DNA of 64,000 nucleotides from Helicobacter pylori oki112 (GCF_000600085.1 NZ_CP006821.1:1240001-1304000); one strand, 5' to 3'; shown: positions 1 through 9,684, counted from the stretch's first letter. Program-made: numbers and translations. The notes: a model not told the origin generated them from the sequence alone.

Positions 1-662
1 TTTCCCCTAAAGCTAAGGCGGTGTTTTCAAGCTACGCGTTTAAAGATAAAGGAAATCATGTTTTAACCTCCTATCCCGTGCAAAACGCTTTTTTTGATTC
101 CGCTAGAACTCGCACGGAAATCAAGCATATTTTATTTTTAGGCGGTTCGCAAGGGGCAAAAGCGATCAACGAATTTGCCCTATTAAACGCTCCCAAACTC
201 ACCAAACAAGGGATTAAAATCACGCACATTTGCGGCTCAAACGCTCATGAAAGAATGCGTTTTTTTTACCAGGAATTAGGGCTGTTGGACAAGGTAGAAT
301 TGTTCGCTTTCCACAACAATATCATAGAAGTCATGCATAGAGCGGATTTGTGCGTGAGCAGAGCGGGTGCTAGTAGCGTGTGGGAATTGTGCGCCAATGG
401 CTTACCCACGATTTTTATCCCCTACCCTTTTGCGAGCCATAACCACCAGTATTACAATGTCTTAGAATTTGAAAAAGAAAACTTATGCTATGTCGTGCCT
501 CAAAATGAATTATTGCCTAAAAAACTCTTTGAAGTCATTAGAAAGCTCAACCAAAAAGACGATCAAGGCAATAAAAACCTCACCACTATCAGCGCCAAAT
601 TGCAACAAAAAATCGCTAAAAATGGTGCAAAAACCATCATTGAAACGATTTTGAGCGCCTAA
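1..662 (+). CDS. murG: MurG, 3' part (truncated by window start)
   Basis: Undecaprenyl-PP-MurNAc-pentapeptide:UDP-GlcNAc N-acetylglucosaminyltransferase, which makes lipid II from lipid I on the inner face of the cytoplasmic membrane. The reading frame is open from position 3, so only about the last 219 of roughly 350 residues are present and the true start lies upstream. The family motif LGGSQGAKAINE begins the C-terminal half. The UDP-GlcNAc-binding stretch SRAGASSVWELCANGLPTI is followed by IPYP and by the HQYYN segment, where the family usually has HQ..NA. An internal GTG at 21 is not a start. The next gene, hopI, has its own leader about 110 bp further on, so the two are probably not co-translated. 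Confidence 0.96.
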   Translation, partial: SPKAKAVFSSYAFKDKGNHVLTSYPVQNAFFDSARTRTEIKHILFLGGSQGAKAINEFALLNAPKLTKQGIKITHICGSNAHERMRFFYQELGLLDKVELFAFHNNIIEVMHRADLCVSRAGASSVWELCANGLPTIFIPYPFASHNHQYYNVLEFEKENLCYVVPQNELLPKKLFEVIRKLNQKDDQGNKNLTTISAKLQQKIAKNGAKTIIETILSA

Positions 663-723
663 ATAGCCCATTTTAATCAACAATTAAGCGACTAACCATT
701 AAACTTTTAAGCGATAAATAAGA

Positions 724-729
724 TAAAAT
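724..729 (+). promoter_or_regulatory. Candidate -10 element for hopI
   Basis: TAAAAT lies 42 bp before the TTG start of hopI, in AT-rich DNA following murG, which fits the H. pylori housekeeping sigma factor's preference for a -10 box with little -35. This is a position and motif match only. Confidence 0.4.
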
Positions 730-770
730 TTAGGATAGCTCAAATCTTTTAAAAAGAAAAGGATAACCCC

Positions 771-2876
771 TTGCAAGACTTTGTTTTTAATAAAAAATGG
801 CTTATCTATTCTAGCCTACTCCCCTTGTTTTTTCTTAATCCCTTAGCGGCAGAAGATGATGGGTTTTTTATGGGGGTGAGTTATCAAACTTCTCTAGCCG
901 TTCAAAGGGTGGATAACTCAGGGCTTAACGCCAGTCAAGACGCATCCACCTACATCCGCCAAAACGCTATCGCTCTAGAATCTGCTGCAGTGCCTTTAGC
1001 CTATTATTTAGAAGCGATGGGCCAACAAACCAGAGTTTTAATGCAAATGCTCTGCCCTGATCCTTCTAAAAGATGTTTGCTCTATGCGGGGGGTTATCAA
1101 CAAAACGCCCAAAATGGCGATACAGGCAACAACCCCCCAAGAGGCAATGTCAATGCCACCTTTGATATGCAATCTTTAGTCAATAATTTAAACAAGCTCA
1201 CCCAACTCATCGGCGAGACTTTAATCCGTAACCCTGAAAATCTTTCTAACGCCAAAGTCTTTAATGTCAAATTTGGCAATCAAAGCACTGTTATTGCATT
1301 GCCTGAGGGTCTAGCCAATACCATGGACGCTTTAAACAATGATATTACCAACGCTTTAACCACGCTCTGGTATAACCAAACCTTAACGAATAAATCTTTT
1401 AGCACCCCTGATGGCAGTTCTGTGAGTTTTAGCCCTGAAGTCTTGCAACACCTTTTACAAGACGGCTTAGCCACAGCAAATAATACAAATAATAATCAAA
1501 CCATTTGCAGCACTCAAAACCAATGCACCGCCACTAATGAAGCTAACTCTATCGCTCAAAACGCCCAAAACATCTTCCAGGCTTTAATGCAAGCAGGGAT
1601 TTTAGGGGGCTTAGCCAATGAAAAGCAATTTGGCTTCACCTATAACAAAGCCCCTAATGGCAGCAATTCCCAACAAGGCTACCAAAGCTTTAGCGGCCCG
1701 GGTTATTACACCAAAAACGGCACTAGCACCACGCCGCCCTTGAAAGAATTACCCGCTGGAGCAACAGTTGGATCAGGCGATGGCCAATACACCTACCACC
1801 CTAGCTCGGCAGTCTATTATTTGGCTGATAGCGTCATCGCTAATGGCATCACCGCTTCTATGATTTTTTCAGGCATGCAAAATTTCGCCAATAAAGCCGC
1901 TAAACTGACAGGCACTTCAAGATATAGCCAGATGCAAGAAGCGATCAACTATGGGGAAAGCTTGCTTAGTAACACCGTAGCGTATGGGGATTTTATCACC
2001 AATTGGGTCGCCCCTTATTTGGATTTAAATAACAAAGGTTTGAACTTCTTGCCTAGCTATGGGGGGCAATTGAATGGCGCTAATAATCAAACCCCACAAA
2101 ATCATTTAACCCCGCAACAAGCCCAACAAGAGCAAAAAGTCATCATGAACCAGCTAGAGCAAGCCACAAACGCCCCCACCCCCGCACAAATAGACAAGAT
2201 CTTAGCCAACCCCTATTCCCCCACGGCAAAAACTTTAATGGCTTATGGGCTTTATCGCTCTAAAGCAGTGATTGGCTGGGTGATTAATGAAATGCAAACT
2301 AAAATAAATCAAGTCTATCAAATGGGCTTTGCTAGGAATTTTTTGGAGCATAACTCTAATTCTAATAACATGAACGGCTTTGGCGTGAAAATGGGCTATA
2401 AGCAATTCTTTGGCAAAAAGCGCATGTTTGGGCTTAGGTATTATGGCTTTTATGATTTTGGTTACGCGCAATTTGGCGCAGGACCTTCTTTAGTGAAAGC
2501 CACTCTCTCTAGCTATGGAGCAGGCACAGACTTTCTTTATAATGTTTTTACCCGAAAAAGGGGGACTGAAGCGATAGATATAGGTTTTTTTGCCGGCATC
2601 CAACTTGCAGGGCAAACTTGGAAAACGAATTTTTTAGATCAAGTGGATGGCAACCATCTTAAGCCCAAAGACACTTCTTTCCAATTCCTTTTTGATTTAG
2701 GCATAAGGACTAATTTTTCCAAAATCGCTCATCAAAAAAGATCCCGTTTTTCTCAAGGGATAGAATTTGGCATTAAAATACCGGTGCTTTATCACACCTA
2801 TTACCAATCAGAAGGCGTTACAGCGAAGTATAGAAGAGCCTTTAGTTTTTATGTGGGCTACAACATAGGCTTTTGA
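771..2876 (+). CDS. hopI: Hop-family outer-membrane protein HopI
   Basis: A 701-residue outer-membrane beta-barrel protein of the Hop family; no substrate is assigned to it. The start is TTG at 771, preceded by an AAAAGG ribosome site. It is preferred because the next in-frame Met lies beyond the signal peptide. The signal peptide (about residues 1-27) ends LNPLAAEDDGFFMGVSYQT, the usual Hop mature N-terminus. The middle is Asn/Gln/Ala/Thr-rich with a few Cys pairs (CPDPSKRC, CSTQNQC). From about residue 525 comes the conserved C-terminal barrel, beginning NGFGVKMGYKQFFGKK and ending with aromatic-alternating strands and a terminal Phe (VGYNIGF). It lies 22 bp upstream of hopL and was assigned from memory of HP1156. 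Confidence 0.9.
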   Translation: MQDFVFNKKWLIYSSLLPLFFLNPLAAEDDGFFMGVSYQTSLAVQRVDNSGLNASQDASTYIRQNAIALESAAVPLAYYLEAMGQQTRVLMQMLCPDPSKRCLLYAGGYQQNAQNGDTGNNPPRGNVNATFDMQSLVNNLNKLTQLIGETLIRNPENLSNAKVFNVKFGNQSTVIALPEGLANTMDALNNDITNALTTLWYNQTLTNKSFSTPDGSSVSFSPEVLQHLLQDGLATANNTNNNQTICSTQNQCTATNEANSIAQNAQNIFQALMQAGILGGLANEKQFGFTYNKAPNGSNSQQGYQSFSGPGYYTKNGTSTTPPLKELPAGATVGSGDGQYTYHPSSAVYYLADSVIANGITASMIFSGMQNFANKAAKLTGTSRYSQMQEAINYGESLLSNTVAYGDFITNWVAPYLDLNNKGLNFLPSYGGQLNGANNQTPQNHLTPQQAQQEQKVIMNQLEQATNAPTPAQIDKILANPYSPTAKTLMAYGLYRSKAVIGWVINEMQTKINQVYQMGFARNFLEHNSNSNNMNGFGVKMGYKQFFGKKRMFGLRYYGFYDFGYAQFGAGPSLVKATLSSYGAGTDFLYNVFTRKRGTEAIDIGFFAGIQLAGQTWKTNFLDQVDGNHLKPKDTSFQFLFDLGIRTNFSKIAHQKRSRFSQGIEFGIKIPVLYHTYYQSEGVTAKYRRAFSFYVGYNIGF

Positions 2877-2898
2877 TTAAACAAAATAAGGGAAAAAT

Positions 2899-5800
2899 AT
2901 GATAAAAAAAGCTAGAAAATTCATACCACTCTTTTTAATTGGCTCTCTCTTAGCTGAAGACAATGGATGGTATATGTCTGTAGGCTATCAAATCGGTGGC
3001 ACGCAACAATTCATCAATAACAAACAACTTTTAGAAAATCAAAACATCATCAACAGCGTAACCCAAAGCACGATCAATATTGCAGGGCCTACTACCGGTT
3101 TAATCACTTTAAGCTCTCAAAGCGTCATTGACGCTTTAGGCTATGGCGTGAGTAACACCGTGGGCAACCAATTAGAGGGCATTTCTAATATCTTGAATCA
3201 AATTGGCAAAAGAAAAGACTTTTATTCTAGCCGTCAAATCTCTAGCATTTCCCAGCAAATCATAGGGCTTAAAGGAAGCTCTGATCCCTTAAAAGCCCAC
3301 TCTTCACAAATCACAGCCAAACTCCTTTCCAACACCCAAAGCGCGTTTGATGAAGGCATTGCGCTAAGCACTAGCATCATTAGCTCTATCAATAGCCTTA
3401 ATCCTAGCAACAACGCCAAAGAAGTCAAAGCCCAACTCCAAAACACTGCGCAATCCATGACAGAATTGTTGCAACAAATTGAACACAGCATCACTAAAAC
3501 CACTAGCACCACTTACGCGCAATCCTTACTCTCCAATCTGACCGATGCGGTGAATGCCTCTAGCAATAATACCACTTATGTGAGCGCTCTTGTTAACGCT
3601 TTAAACACTTTAGGGGTAGGGGTTTTCCCCACCACAACCTCAACGCATGTGGTGTTAAACCCGCCGGGACAAGTCGTATTTTATCCAACCAATTCCCTTT
3701 TAGGCCATACTTCTTCAAACAGCAACAACCAACAACAATACAACAACACCCTTTTAATGAACACCTTACAAGGGGAATTAAGCGCTAATAATCAAAATAA
3801 CCCCAATGGTTGCGCCAATCAAGTCCAGTGTTTAGAGCAATTCATCCAAAATTTAGCCCCTTTAGCCGCAACCCCCACTTCAAATAACCAGGCCAACCAG
3901 CAAGTCCAAGCCATCGCTCAAAAGCTTCAAAGCGTGGCTATCAACACTTTAGACAACAATGCGATCAACAACACCACCTACAACCTAAACAACTTGCACA
4001 ACGCTTTGAATTTCCAAGCCTATGAAAGCACGATAGAACAATACAATAACGCTTTAAAACAAATTTCTTGGATCAGTTTTAGCGAGCCTAAAAACTTGCT
4101 CAAAAACACTTCTAATAACTACCAAATCGGCACGGTTACCAACGCTCAAGGGCAAAACATCAGCGCCTATGATTGTGCAAGCGCTACCGGAAGCCTTTCT
4201 AGCAGCGCTTCTAGCGGGATTTCATGCTCAGCCACAAGCTCCACAAGTTCCACCAGCAGTTTTGACAATTCTTTAGTCGCTACCTCCAAAATCCAAACCA
4301 TAGGGGGCAAAGAGCAGATCGGCGTTAATTCTTTTAACCTTGTCTCTCAAGTGTGGAGCGTTTATAACTCTTTAAAAACTTCAGAAGAAAATTTGCAAAA
4401 AAACGCTAAGATACTATGCCCAAATAGCAGTAACGGCTCGCAAGATACATGCAACAACAACAATTCTTCGGGGGGTTTGAGCATCAGCGGGAACGCCCAA
4501 TTGCAAAATATTTTAAGCTCTACTAATGGGACTACCACTCAAGCTAAAAGCAACGCTTCTAAACTAAAAGCGATGGTAATGGTGAATAATGAAGAAGAAG
4601 CTAAAACGACTAATTTAGCTCAAAATAGTGGGCCAACCACTCAATCCCCTAACAGCACGGTGATGGGAGCTTTAAATGCCGTATTGCAAAATGTCAGTAA
4701 TTTCCAACAAAGCATTCAAAGCGCTTTTCAAAACCAAGAAAGCAATATCCAAGCTTGGGCGAATGCGATTTATAACACTAATGGGAGTCAATCGCAATAT
4801 ATGACTCCTAACAATAACCAAGATTTACGCATCCAATTGAGAGCGAATTTCTACCAGCTCATCAACACCATTAACCAGCAAGTGCCTACAGACATGAACG
4901 CTTTAATTAATCAAAGCCAACAAACCCAACAAACAAGCGGGGCAACAAACAATAATAACGCATGCGGAACGAATGGGAGTAATAGCAACTGGTGCTATCA
5001 GCAGTGGTCGGATTCTAAGGCTTATTACAGCGGGTTGCAAAGCGCTTTAGGGTATCAAACGCAAGCGACAACTCAAAATGGGAGCAGTGGTGGGAACAGC
5101 ATCACCTACAATGTCCAACAAATCACGCTCACTAGCAGTGGTTTGCTCAATCAAATTATCACAAATCTTAAGGGCGTTAATGGGGGCAGTAATGGGGCAA
5201 GCAGTGGGAATGGCACTAGTCAAATCAACACAGCCTACCAAATGCTCACAGACGCCAGTGATGGGAAGTTGGGAACTTATAGTAGCGGAGGTAGTGGCAG
5301 TAATAACGGCTATACGCCATGCAATAGCGGGAGCAATGGAACGAGTGGGAACAATTGCTACACCCCTAGCAAAACGCAAAACGCCACCACCGCAACCACT
5401 AACGAAAATAATAGCTTGCAAAAAGTCTATAGCGATGCCCAAAAAATAGCCAACATTATTGCCAGCTCTGGGAATAATAAAGGCGTTGAAAACGGCTTAA
5501 AACAATTCTTTGAAGCGTTAAAAAGTAATAGTAGCAGTCTCAGTAATTTATGTGGTAATAGTAGTAGCGGTAGTAGTAGCTCTACTTGCTCCGGTGGGCT
5601 TATCAACCTTTTAGGGGCAATCCCCACCAATGGGGTGAGCGATACGAATAATTTAATTAATTTGCTCACCGAATTTATTAAAACCGCCGGATTTATCCAA
5701 AATAATAATAATAATAATAATAGCAATAGTGCTAGTCTTACAAGCGCTTTTCAAGCCATTACGAGTGCTATTTCTCAAGGGTTTCAAGCCTTGCAAAACG

Positions 5801-6585
5801 ACATTAGCCCTAATGCGATTTTAACCTTGCTCCAAGAAATCACTTCTAACACCACCACCATTCAGTCATTCTCGCAAACCTTACGGCAGCTTTTGGGGGA
5901 TAAAACATTCTTTATGGTGCAACAAAAACTCATTGATGCGATGATTAACGCTAGAAATCAGGTTCAAAACGCGCAAAATCAAGCCAATAACTACGGCTCT
6001 CAACCCATTTTAAGCCAGTATGCGGCCGCTAAAAGCACCCAACACGGCCTGAGCAATGGCTTAGGGGTTGGTTTGGGCTATAAATACTTCTTTGGTAAAG
6101 CGAGAAAATTAGGCCTTAGGCATTATTTTTTCTTTGATTACGGCTTTAGTGAAATAGGCTTAGCCAATCAAAGCGTGAAAGCGAATATCTTTGCTTATGG
6201 GGTAGGCACGGATTTTTTATGGAATCTATTCAGGAGGACTTACAACACTAAAGCGTTGAATTTTGGGCTATTTGCTGGGGTCCAACTGGGCGGTGCAACT
6301 TGGCTTAGCTCTCTAAGGCAACAAATCATTGACAATTGGGGGAACGCTAATGACATTCATTCAACGAATTTTCAAGTGGCGCTGAATTTTGGGGTGCGCA
6401 CCAACTTTGCGGAGTTTAAGCGTTTTGCTAAGAAATTCCACAATCAAGGGGTTATAAGCCAAAAGAGCGTGGAATTTGGGATCAAAGTGCCTCTCATCAA
6501 TCAAGCGTATTTGAGAAGCGCTGGGGCTGATGTGAGCTATAGGAGGCTTTATACTTTCTATATCAATTACATCATGGGGTTTTAA
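2899..6585 (+). CDS. hopL: Large Hop-family outer-membrane protein HopL
   Basis: A 1,228-residue Hop outer-membrane protein, one of the longest in the family. The signal peptide (about residues 1-19) ends SLLAEDNGWYMSVGYQIGG. A very long extracellular region follows, rich in Asn, Ser, Gln, Gly and Thr, with scattered Cys pairs such as CANQVQC and CGTNGSNSNWC. It includes Ser/Asn/Gly tracts around residues 410-450 and 750-900 and an Asn run from seven AAT codons at 5701-5721. The C-terminal barrel starts near residue 1050 (GLSNGLGVGLGYKYFFGKA) and ends YIMGF. It is probably co-transcribed with hopI, 22 bp upstream. Overlapping frames on either strand at 5.05-5.7 kb are artefacts of the repetitive codons. 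The name follows HP1157. Confidence 0.9.
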   Translation: MIKKARKFIPLFLIGSLLAEDNGWYMSVGYQIGGTQQFINNKQLLENQNIINSVTQSTINIAGPTTGLITLSSQSVIDALGYGVSNTVGNQLEGISNILNQIGKRKDFYSSRQISSISQQIIGLKGSSDPLKAHSSQITAKLLSNTQSAFDEGIALSTSIISSINSLNPSNNAKEVKAQLQNTAQSMTELLQQIEHSITKTTSTTYAQSLLSNLTDAVNASSNNTTYVSALVNALNTLGVGVFPTTTSTHVVLNPPGQVVFYPTNSLLGHTSSNSNNQQQYNNTLLMNTLQGELSANNQNNPNGCANQVQCLEQFIQNLAPLAATPTSNNQANQQVQAIAQKLQSVAINTLDNNAINNTTYNLNNLHNALNFQAYESTIEQYNNALKQISWISFSEPKNLLKNTSNNYQIGTVTNAQGQNISAYDCASATGSLSSSASSGISCSATSSTSSTSSFDNSLVATSKIQTIGGKEQIGVNSFNLVSQVWSVYNSLKTSEENLQKNAKILCPNSSNGSQDTCNNNNSSGGLSISGNAQLQNILSSTNGTTTQAKSNASKLKAMVMVNNEEEAKTTNLAQNSGPTTQSPNSTVMGALNAVLQNVSNFQQSIQSAFQNQESNIQAWANAIYNTNGSQSQYMTPNNNQDLRIQLRANFYQLINTINQQVPTDMNALINQSQQTQQTSGATNNNNACGTNGSNSNWCYQQWSDSKAYYSGLQSALGYQTQATTQNGSSGGNSITYNVQQITLTSSGLLNQIITNLKGVNGGSNGASSGNGTSQINTAYQMLTDASDGKLGTYSSGGSGSNNGYTPCNSGSNGTSGNNCYTPSKTQNATTATTNENNSLQKVYSDAQKIANIIASSGNNKGVENGLKQFFEALKSNSSSLSNLCGNSSSGSSSSTCSGGLINLLGAIPTNGVSDTNNLINLLTEFIKTAGFIQNNNNNNNSNSASLTSAFQAITSAISQGFQALQNDISPNAILTLLQEITSNTTTIQSFSQTLRQLLGDKTFFMVQQKLIDAMINARNQVQNAQNQANNYGSQPILSQYAAAKSTQHGLSNGLGVGLGYKYFFGKARKLGLRHYFFFDYGFSEIGLANQSVKANIFAYGVGTDFLWNLFRRTYNTKALNFGLFAGVQLGGATWLSSLRQQIIDNWGNANDIHSTNFQVALNFGVRTNFAEFKRFAKKFHNQGVISQKSVEFGIKVPLINQAYLRSAGADVSYRRLYTFYINYIMGF
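5701..5721 (+). repeat. In-frame AAT microsatellite in hopL
   Basis: Seven tandem AAT triplets encode an Asn run within the extracellular part of HopL. Changes in copy number would alter length by whole residues without breaking the frame. Confidence 0.9.
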
Positions 6586-6598
6586 AAAAGGGTGTGTC

Positions 6599-7372
6599 AT
6601 GGAAATCTTACAATTCATCGGCTATGGGAATATGGCTCAAGCGATTTTAGAAGGCTCTCATGAAATTTTATCCAAGCGTTTTATTTTAGAGATTACTGGG
6701 CGAAATCCTGAAAAAATCGCCCCCTTTTTACAAGAAAAAAACATTCAAGCCCAAATCGTGCCTTACAAAGAAGCTATTGATACACACCAAAAATTCGTGT
6801 TTTTACTTTTCAAACCTTATAACCTTAAGGATTTTAATTATCAAGGGCAAGCCCAAAGCGTTTTGAGCGCGTTAGCCGGGGTAAATTTTGAAGCTTTAAG
6901 CAATGCGATCAATTCTTTACATTACTTAAAATGCATGCCCAACATTGCGAGCAAATTCGCCCTTTCTTCTACGGCGGTGTGTGAAAAATCGGTTGTGCCT
7001 TCAATAAGCGAGAAAGCTTTGAGTATTATTGAAAGTTTTGGGAATTGCGTGCGAGTGGGAAACGAAGAGCAGGTGGATGCCAGTATAGCGACCAATGGGA
7101 GCGCGCTCGCTTTTTTAAGCTTGGTAGCGAGCAGTTTGAAAGACGCCGGCATTAGAGAGGGCTTGAACGCTAGAGATTCTTTAGAATTGGTAAAAATGAG
7201 TTTTAAAGGCTTTGCCAAGCTGTTAGAAAAAGAACGCCCAGAAATGATTATAGAGCAAATTTGCACCCCTAAAGGCGCCACGATTGAAGGCTTGAGCGTT
7301 TTAGAAAAAAAGGGGGTTAGGGGAGCGTTTATAGAAGCTTGCCATGAAAGCGTAAAAAAAATGCGCCTCTAA
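6599..7372 (+). CDS. proC: Pyrroline-5-carboxylate reductase
   Basis: Catalyses the last step of proline synthesis, the NAD(P)H-dependent reduction of pyrroline-5-carboxylate, in the cytoplasm. The 257-residue protein has the N-terminal Rossmann motif [13 protein letters not shown] and a family-like C-terminal helical domain. Near residue 227 comes [14 protein letters not shown], a variant of the P5CR signature P.GTTI..L in which one Thr is Ala and a Lys replaces a Gly. The ATG at 6599 lies 14 bp after hopL, preceded by AAAAAAGGG. It is slightly shorter than the usual 265-280 residues. The Fic-domain gene follows within 30 bp. Confidence 0.93.
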   Translation: MEILQFIGYGNMAQAILEGSHEILSKRFILEITGRNPEKIAPFLQEKNIQAQIVPYKEAIDTHQKFVFLLFKPYNLKDFNYQGQAQSVLSALAGVNFEALSNAINSLHYLKCMPNIASKFALSSTAVCEKSVVPSISEKALSIIESFGNCVRVGNEEQVDASIATNGSALAFLSLVASSLKDAGIREGLNARDSLELVKMSFKGFAKLLEKERPEMIIEQICTPKGATIEGLSVLEKKGVRGAFIEACHESVKKMRL

Positions 7373-7398
7373 AAATTACACTCTTAAAAATCAGCGCG

Positions 7399-7902
7399 AT
7401 GCATTTAGACAGGCAGAGTTTAGAAAAAGCCAAGCATTTGATCCAAAGCGGTCTGATTGACACCATAGAAGTAGGCACAATCAAGGGCTTGCAAGAAATC
7501 CATCGGTTTTTGTTTGAAGGGTTGTATGAATTTGCCGGGAAAATCAGGGATAAAAATATTTCTAAAGGGAATTTCAGGTTCGCTAACTGCTTGTATTTGG
7601 ATTTGATTTTACCCAGAATTGAGAGCATGCCACAAAGCCATTTCAATCAAATCATAGAAAAATATGTGGAAATGAATATCGCTCACCCTTTTTTGGAGGG
7701 TAATGGCAGAGCCACAAGGATATGGCTTGATTTGTTGCTTAAAAAAGAATTGAAAAAAATTGTGCTTTGGGATAGGATTGATAAAGCCGCTTATTTGAGT
7801 GCGATGGAGAGAAGCCCTGTGAATGATTTGGAAATCAAAACGCTTTTAAAAAAGCATAAAATTCCATTCTTAAAAATTAAAAGCTTTATTTGTCAGCGTT
7901 AG
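7399..7902 (+). CDS. Fic-domain protein (probable AMP transferase)
   Basis: A 167-residue Fic-fold protein. The complete active-site motif HPFLEGNGR is at residues 96-104, including the catalytic His96 and the Gly/Asn/Arg nucleotide-binding loop. The substrate-positioning beta-hairpin flap ([15 protein letters not shown]) is at about 48-61. Members with this motif usually transfer AMP to a Tyr, Ser or Thr hydroxyl of a target protein. I see no inhibitory (S/T)xxxE(G/N) helix inside the protein and no small antitoxin gene beside it, so its control is unknown. There is no clear ribosome site before ATG 7399; the frame is open upstream into proC, so an earlier non-ATG start is possible. It corresponds to HP1159. 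Confidence 0.88.
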   Translation: MHLDRQSLEKAKHLIQSGLIDTIEVGTIKGLQEIHRFLFEGLYEFAGKIRDKNISKGNFRFANCLYLDLILPRIESMPQSHFNQIIEKYVEMNIAHPFLEGNGRATRIWLDLLLKKELKKIVLWDRIDKAAYLSAMERSPVNDLEIKTLLKKHKIPFLKIKSFICQR

Positions 7903-7915
7903 AGAAGATCTAAAA

Positions 7916-8341
7916 CTAATCCTGTGCGCGTTCAATCAAACTCAAAGGCAAGTTAAAAGCCTTAATGAGTTCGCTCTCTTTTTGGCGTTGTTCACCCTTA
8001 TCTTTTTCATGGTCATAGCCCAACAAGTGCAACACCCCATGAATGAATAAAAGAGCGATCTCCTCTTCTAATCTATGCCCTAATTTCAGGGCGTTAGTTT
8101 GAGCTAATGGCGCATTAATCACCACGCTCCCTAAAGGGGTGTGAGGAATGGCTTCTAAAGGGAAGCTCAAAACATCGGTAGCGTAATCGCAACCCCTTAA
8201 ATCCCTATTGATTTCTCGCATGGTTTCATCGCTCACCAAAACAAGCTCAATAATTTGAGTGGGGGCTAAAACATTTGCGATTTTTTCTAATAATAAAAAG
8301 TCTGATTTTAGCGGAGTTTGGTTGTCTATTTCTAGCATCAA
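7916..8341 (-). CDS. ybeY: Endoribonuclease YbeY
   Basis: A single-strand-specific endoribonuclease that acts in 16S rRNA 3'-end maturation and ribosome quality control. The protein is 141 residues. The metal-binding [11 protein letters not shown] motif is complete at residues 101-111, with zinc ligands His101, His105 and His111. The start has two consecutive ATG codons (8341 and 8338) and no recognisable Shine-Dalgarno sequence. The fldA terminator hairpin lies only about 25 bp upstream, so ybeY is either a readthrough gene of the fldA transcript or has a promoter inside that short spacer. Confidence 0.93.
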   Translation of the reverse strand: MMLEIDNQTPLKSDFLLLEKIANVLAPTQIIELVLVSDETMREINRDLRGCDYATDVLSFPLEAIPHTPLGSVVINAPLAQTNALKLGHRLEEEIALLFIHGVLHLLGYDHEKDKGEQRQKESELIKAFNLPLSLIERAQD

Positions 8342-8360
8342 TAAGATATAAAAAGAAGTT

Positions 8361-8388
8361 TAAAAAAGCCCTAAAATTTAGGGCTTAA
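8361..8388 (-). terminator. fldA terminator
   Basis: Perfect 10-bp inverted repeat AAGCCCTAAA / TTTAGGGCTT at 8366-8375 and 8377-8386 with a 1-nt centre. On the minus strand it follows the fldA stop by a few bases and is followed by a run of T. Confidence 0.8.
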
Positions 8389-8392
8389 AAGA

Positions 8393-8887
8393 TTAAGCAA
8401 AAGAACCTTTAACTTGTTCTACCCATTTTGAAATCCTCTCATCAGTGAGATCGTCTTGATTGTCTTCATCAATCACAAGACCCACGAATTTACCGCCTTC
8501 TACCGCTTTAGAAGCTTCAAAATGATAACCATCAGTGGAAGTGTACCCTACCACTTTGCCGGCTTTAGCTTTTTCATAAATGTGGAAAATGCCTTCTGCA
8601 AAAGTTTCGCTGTAAGTGTCTTGATCGCCCAAGCCTACAAGCCCAATGGTTTTATTCGCAAAGTCGCTCGCTTCTAGTGTGCCTAAAAAGTCTTCCCAAT
8701 CTGTTTGCAAATCACCCGCACCGGCTGTGGGAGCGACCAAAATAACCTTTGTAAAGCCATTAAATTGCTCTTTAGAAGCTTTAGCCACATCAATCACTTC
8801 CGCATTACCAATAGCCTTGCTGATTTTTTCAGCGATAGCTTCAGCGTTCCCGCTGTCTGTCCCAAAAAAGATACCAATTTTTCCCAT
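8393..8887 (-). CDS. fldA: Flavodoxin FldA
   Basis: An FMN-containing one-electron carrier. In H. pylori flavodoxin is the known acceptor of pyruvate:flavodoxin oxidoreductase. It is 164 residues with the phosphate-binding loop [13 protein letters not shown] near the N-terminus, the aromatic flavin segment around WEDFLG and [12 protein letters not shown], and the C-terminus KGSFA. I place the start at 8887 because AAGGA lies about 10 bp upstream; an upstream extension to 8926 would add 13 non-flavodoxin residues. A monocistronic terminator follows directly. Its electron partner fqrB is only about 1 kb away on the other strand. Confidence 0.96.
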   Translation of the reverse strand: MGKIGIFFGTDSGNAEAIAEKISKAIGNAEVIDVAKASKEQFNGFTKVILVAPTAGAGDLQTDWEDFLGTLEASDFANKTIGLVGLGDQDTYSETFAEGIFHIYEKAKAGKVVGYTSTDGYHFEASKAVEGGKFVGLVIDEDNQDDLTDERISKWVEQVKGSFA

Positions 8888-8978
8888 GTTCTCAATCCTT
8901 GTGTTTAAAGATATTAACGCACCCACTTTATGCGAATGCTTGTGGGCGTAGTCTAGCGCATTTAATTAAACATCTTGC

Positions 8979-9560
8979 TTAAAAACCCATTTTGCGCGAA
9001 TATCGTTTCAATAAAAACCATATTAAAAGCGCTATAAGAACAAAACTTATGACAAAAAACGAAGTGTAATGAGAAAGCCTTTCATACAGCGTTTTCACCC
9101 AATCGCTCGCTTGAAAAGAAACGCTCCCCACGATTAACGCCCACAAAAAACTGGAAAAAACATTAAGCCATAAAAACCTTTTTAAAGGGTATTTGCTAAA
9201 ACCAACCGCCAAAGGCACAACGCTTTTAATCCCATACAAATATTTATTAACAAAAATCATGAGCAAGGCGTAGCGTTTCACCCACAAACTCGCTAAAGCA
9301 AGCTTTCTTCTATGCTTTTGGAAATACTTTAAAAACTCTCTTTTTTGATAGCGGGCAAAGACTACAAGAGCCCCACTCCCTACCATATTCCCTAAAAAAG
9401 CGACAAGAATGGTTATTTTTATATCTAAAGCGTGTGTGGTAGCGCTCAAAATGGAAGCGATGACAATCCCCACATACCCACCCCCTAAAGAATATAAAAA
9501 TAAAATAAGATAACCCCACTCCTTAAAACCCTCTTGAAAACGCAACAACGCTTCTTGCAT
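8979..9560 (-). CDS. DedA-family inner-membrane protein
   Basis: A 193-residue protein of the DedA/SNARE-associated (VTT domain) membrane family, whose members have been linked to lipid carrier recycling and membrane homeostasis. It has an N-terminal re-entrant-type segment (LGGGYVGIVIASIL), a following FLGNMVGSGALVVFARY segment, a basic stretch (RYQKREFLKYFQKHRRK), and further hydrophobic helices near residues 95-115, 130-150 and 165-185. The VPLAVGFSKYPLKRF part resembles the conserved region of the family. AGAGGG lies 6-8 bp before ATG 9560. It is divergent from ccoS. Confidence 0.82.
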   Translation of the reverse strand: MQEALLRFQEGFKEWGYLILFLYSLGGGYVGIVIASILSATTHALDIKITILVAFLGNMVGSGALVVFARYQKREFLKYFQKHRRKLALASLWVKRYALLMIFVNKYLYGIKSVVPLAVGFSKYPLKRFLWLNVFSSFLWALIVGSVSFQASDWVKTLYERLSHYTSFFVISFVLIALLIWFLLKRYSRKMGF

Positions 9561-9644
9561 AAAAAACCCTCTTTTGATTTCGTTTTTATTTTCATGTTAT
9601 CCAAACTTATTCAACCTATTGGTGATTTAAACGCTATCTTTTAG

Positions 9645-9650
9645 TATAAT
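9645..9650 (+). promoter_or_regulatory. -10 element for ccoS-fqrB
   Basis: TATAAT, 35 bp before the ccoS ATG and in the spacer divergent from the DedA gene. No -35 element is evident, which is usual for this organism. Confidence 0.6.
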
Positions 9651-9684
9651 GACAGCGTTATTCTAATAACCTAAAAAAATAGAG

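Noticed and set aside
5047-5726. Antisense and out-of-frame reading frames inside hopL
   Set aside because: They come from repeated Ser/Asn/Gly codons of hopL, have no ribosome site and show no domain.
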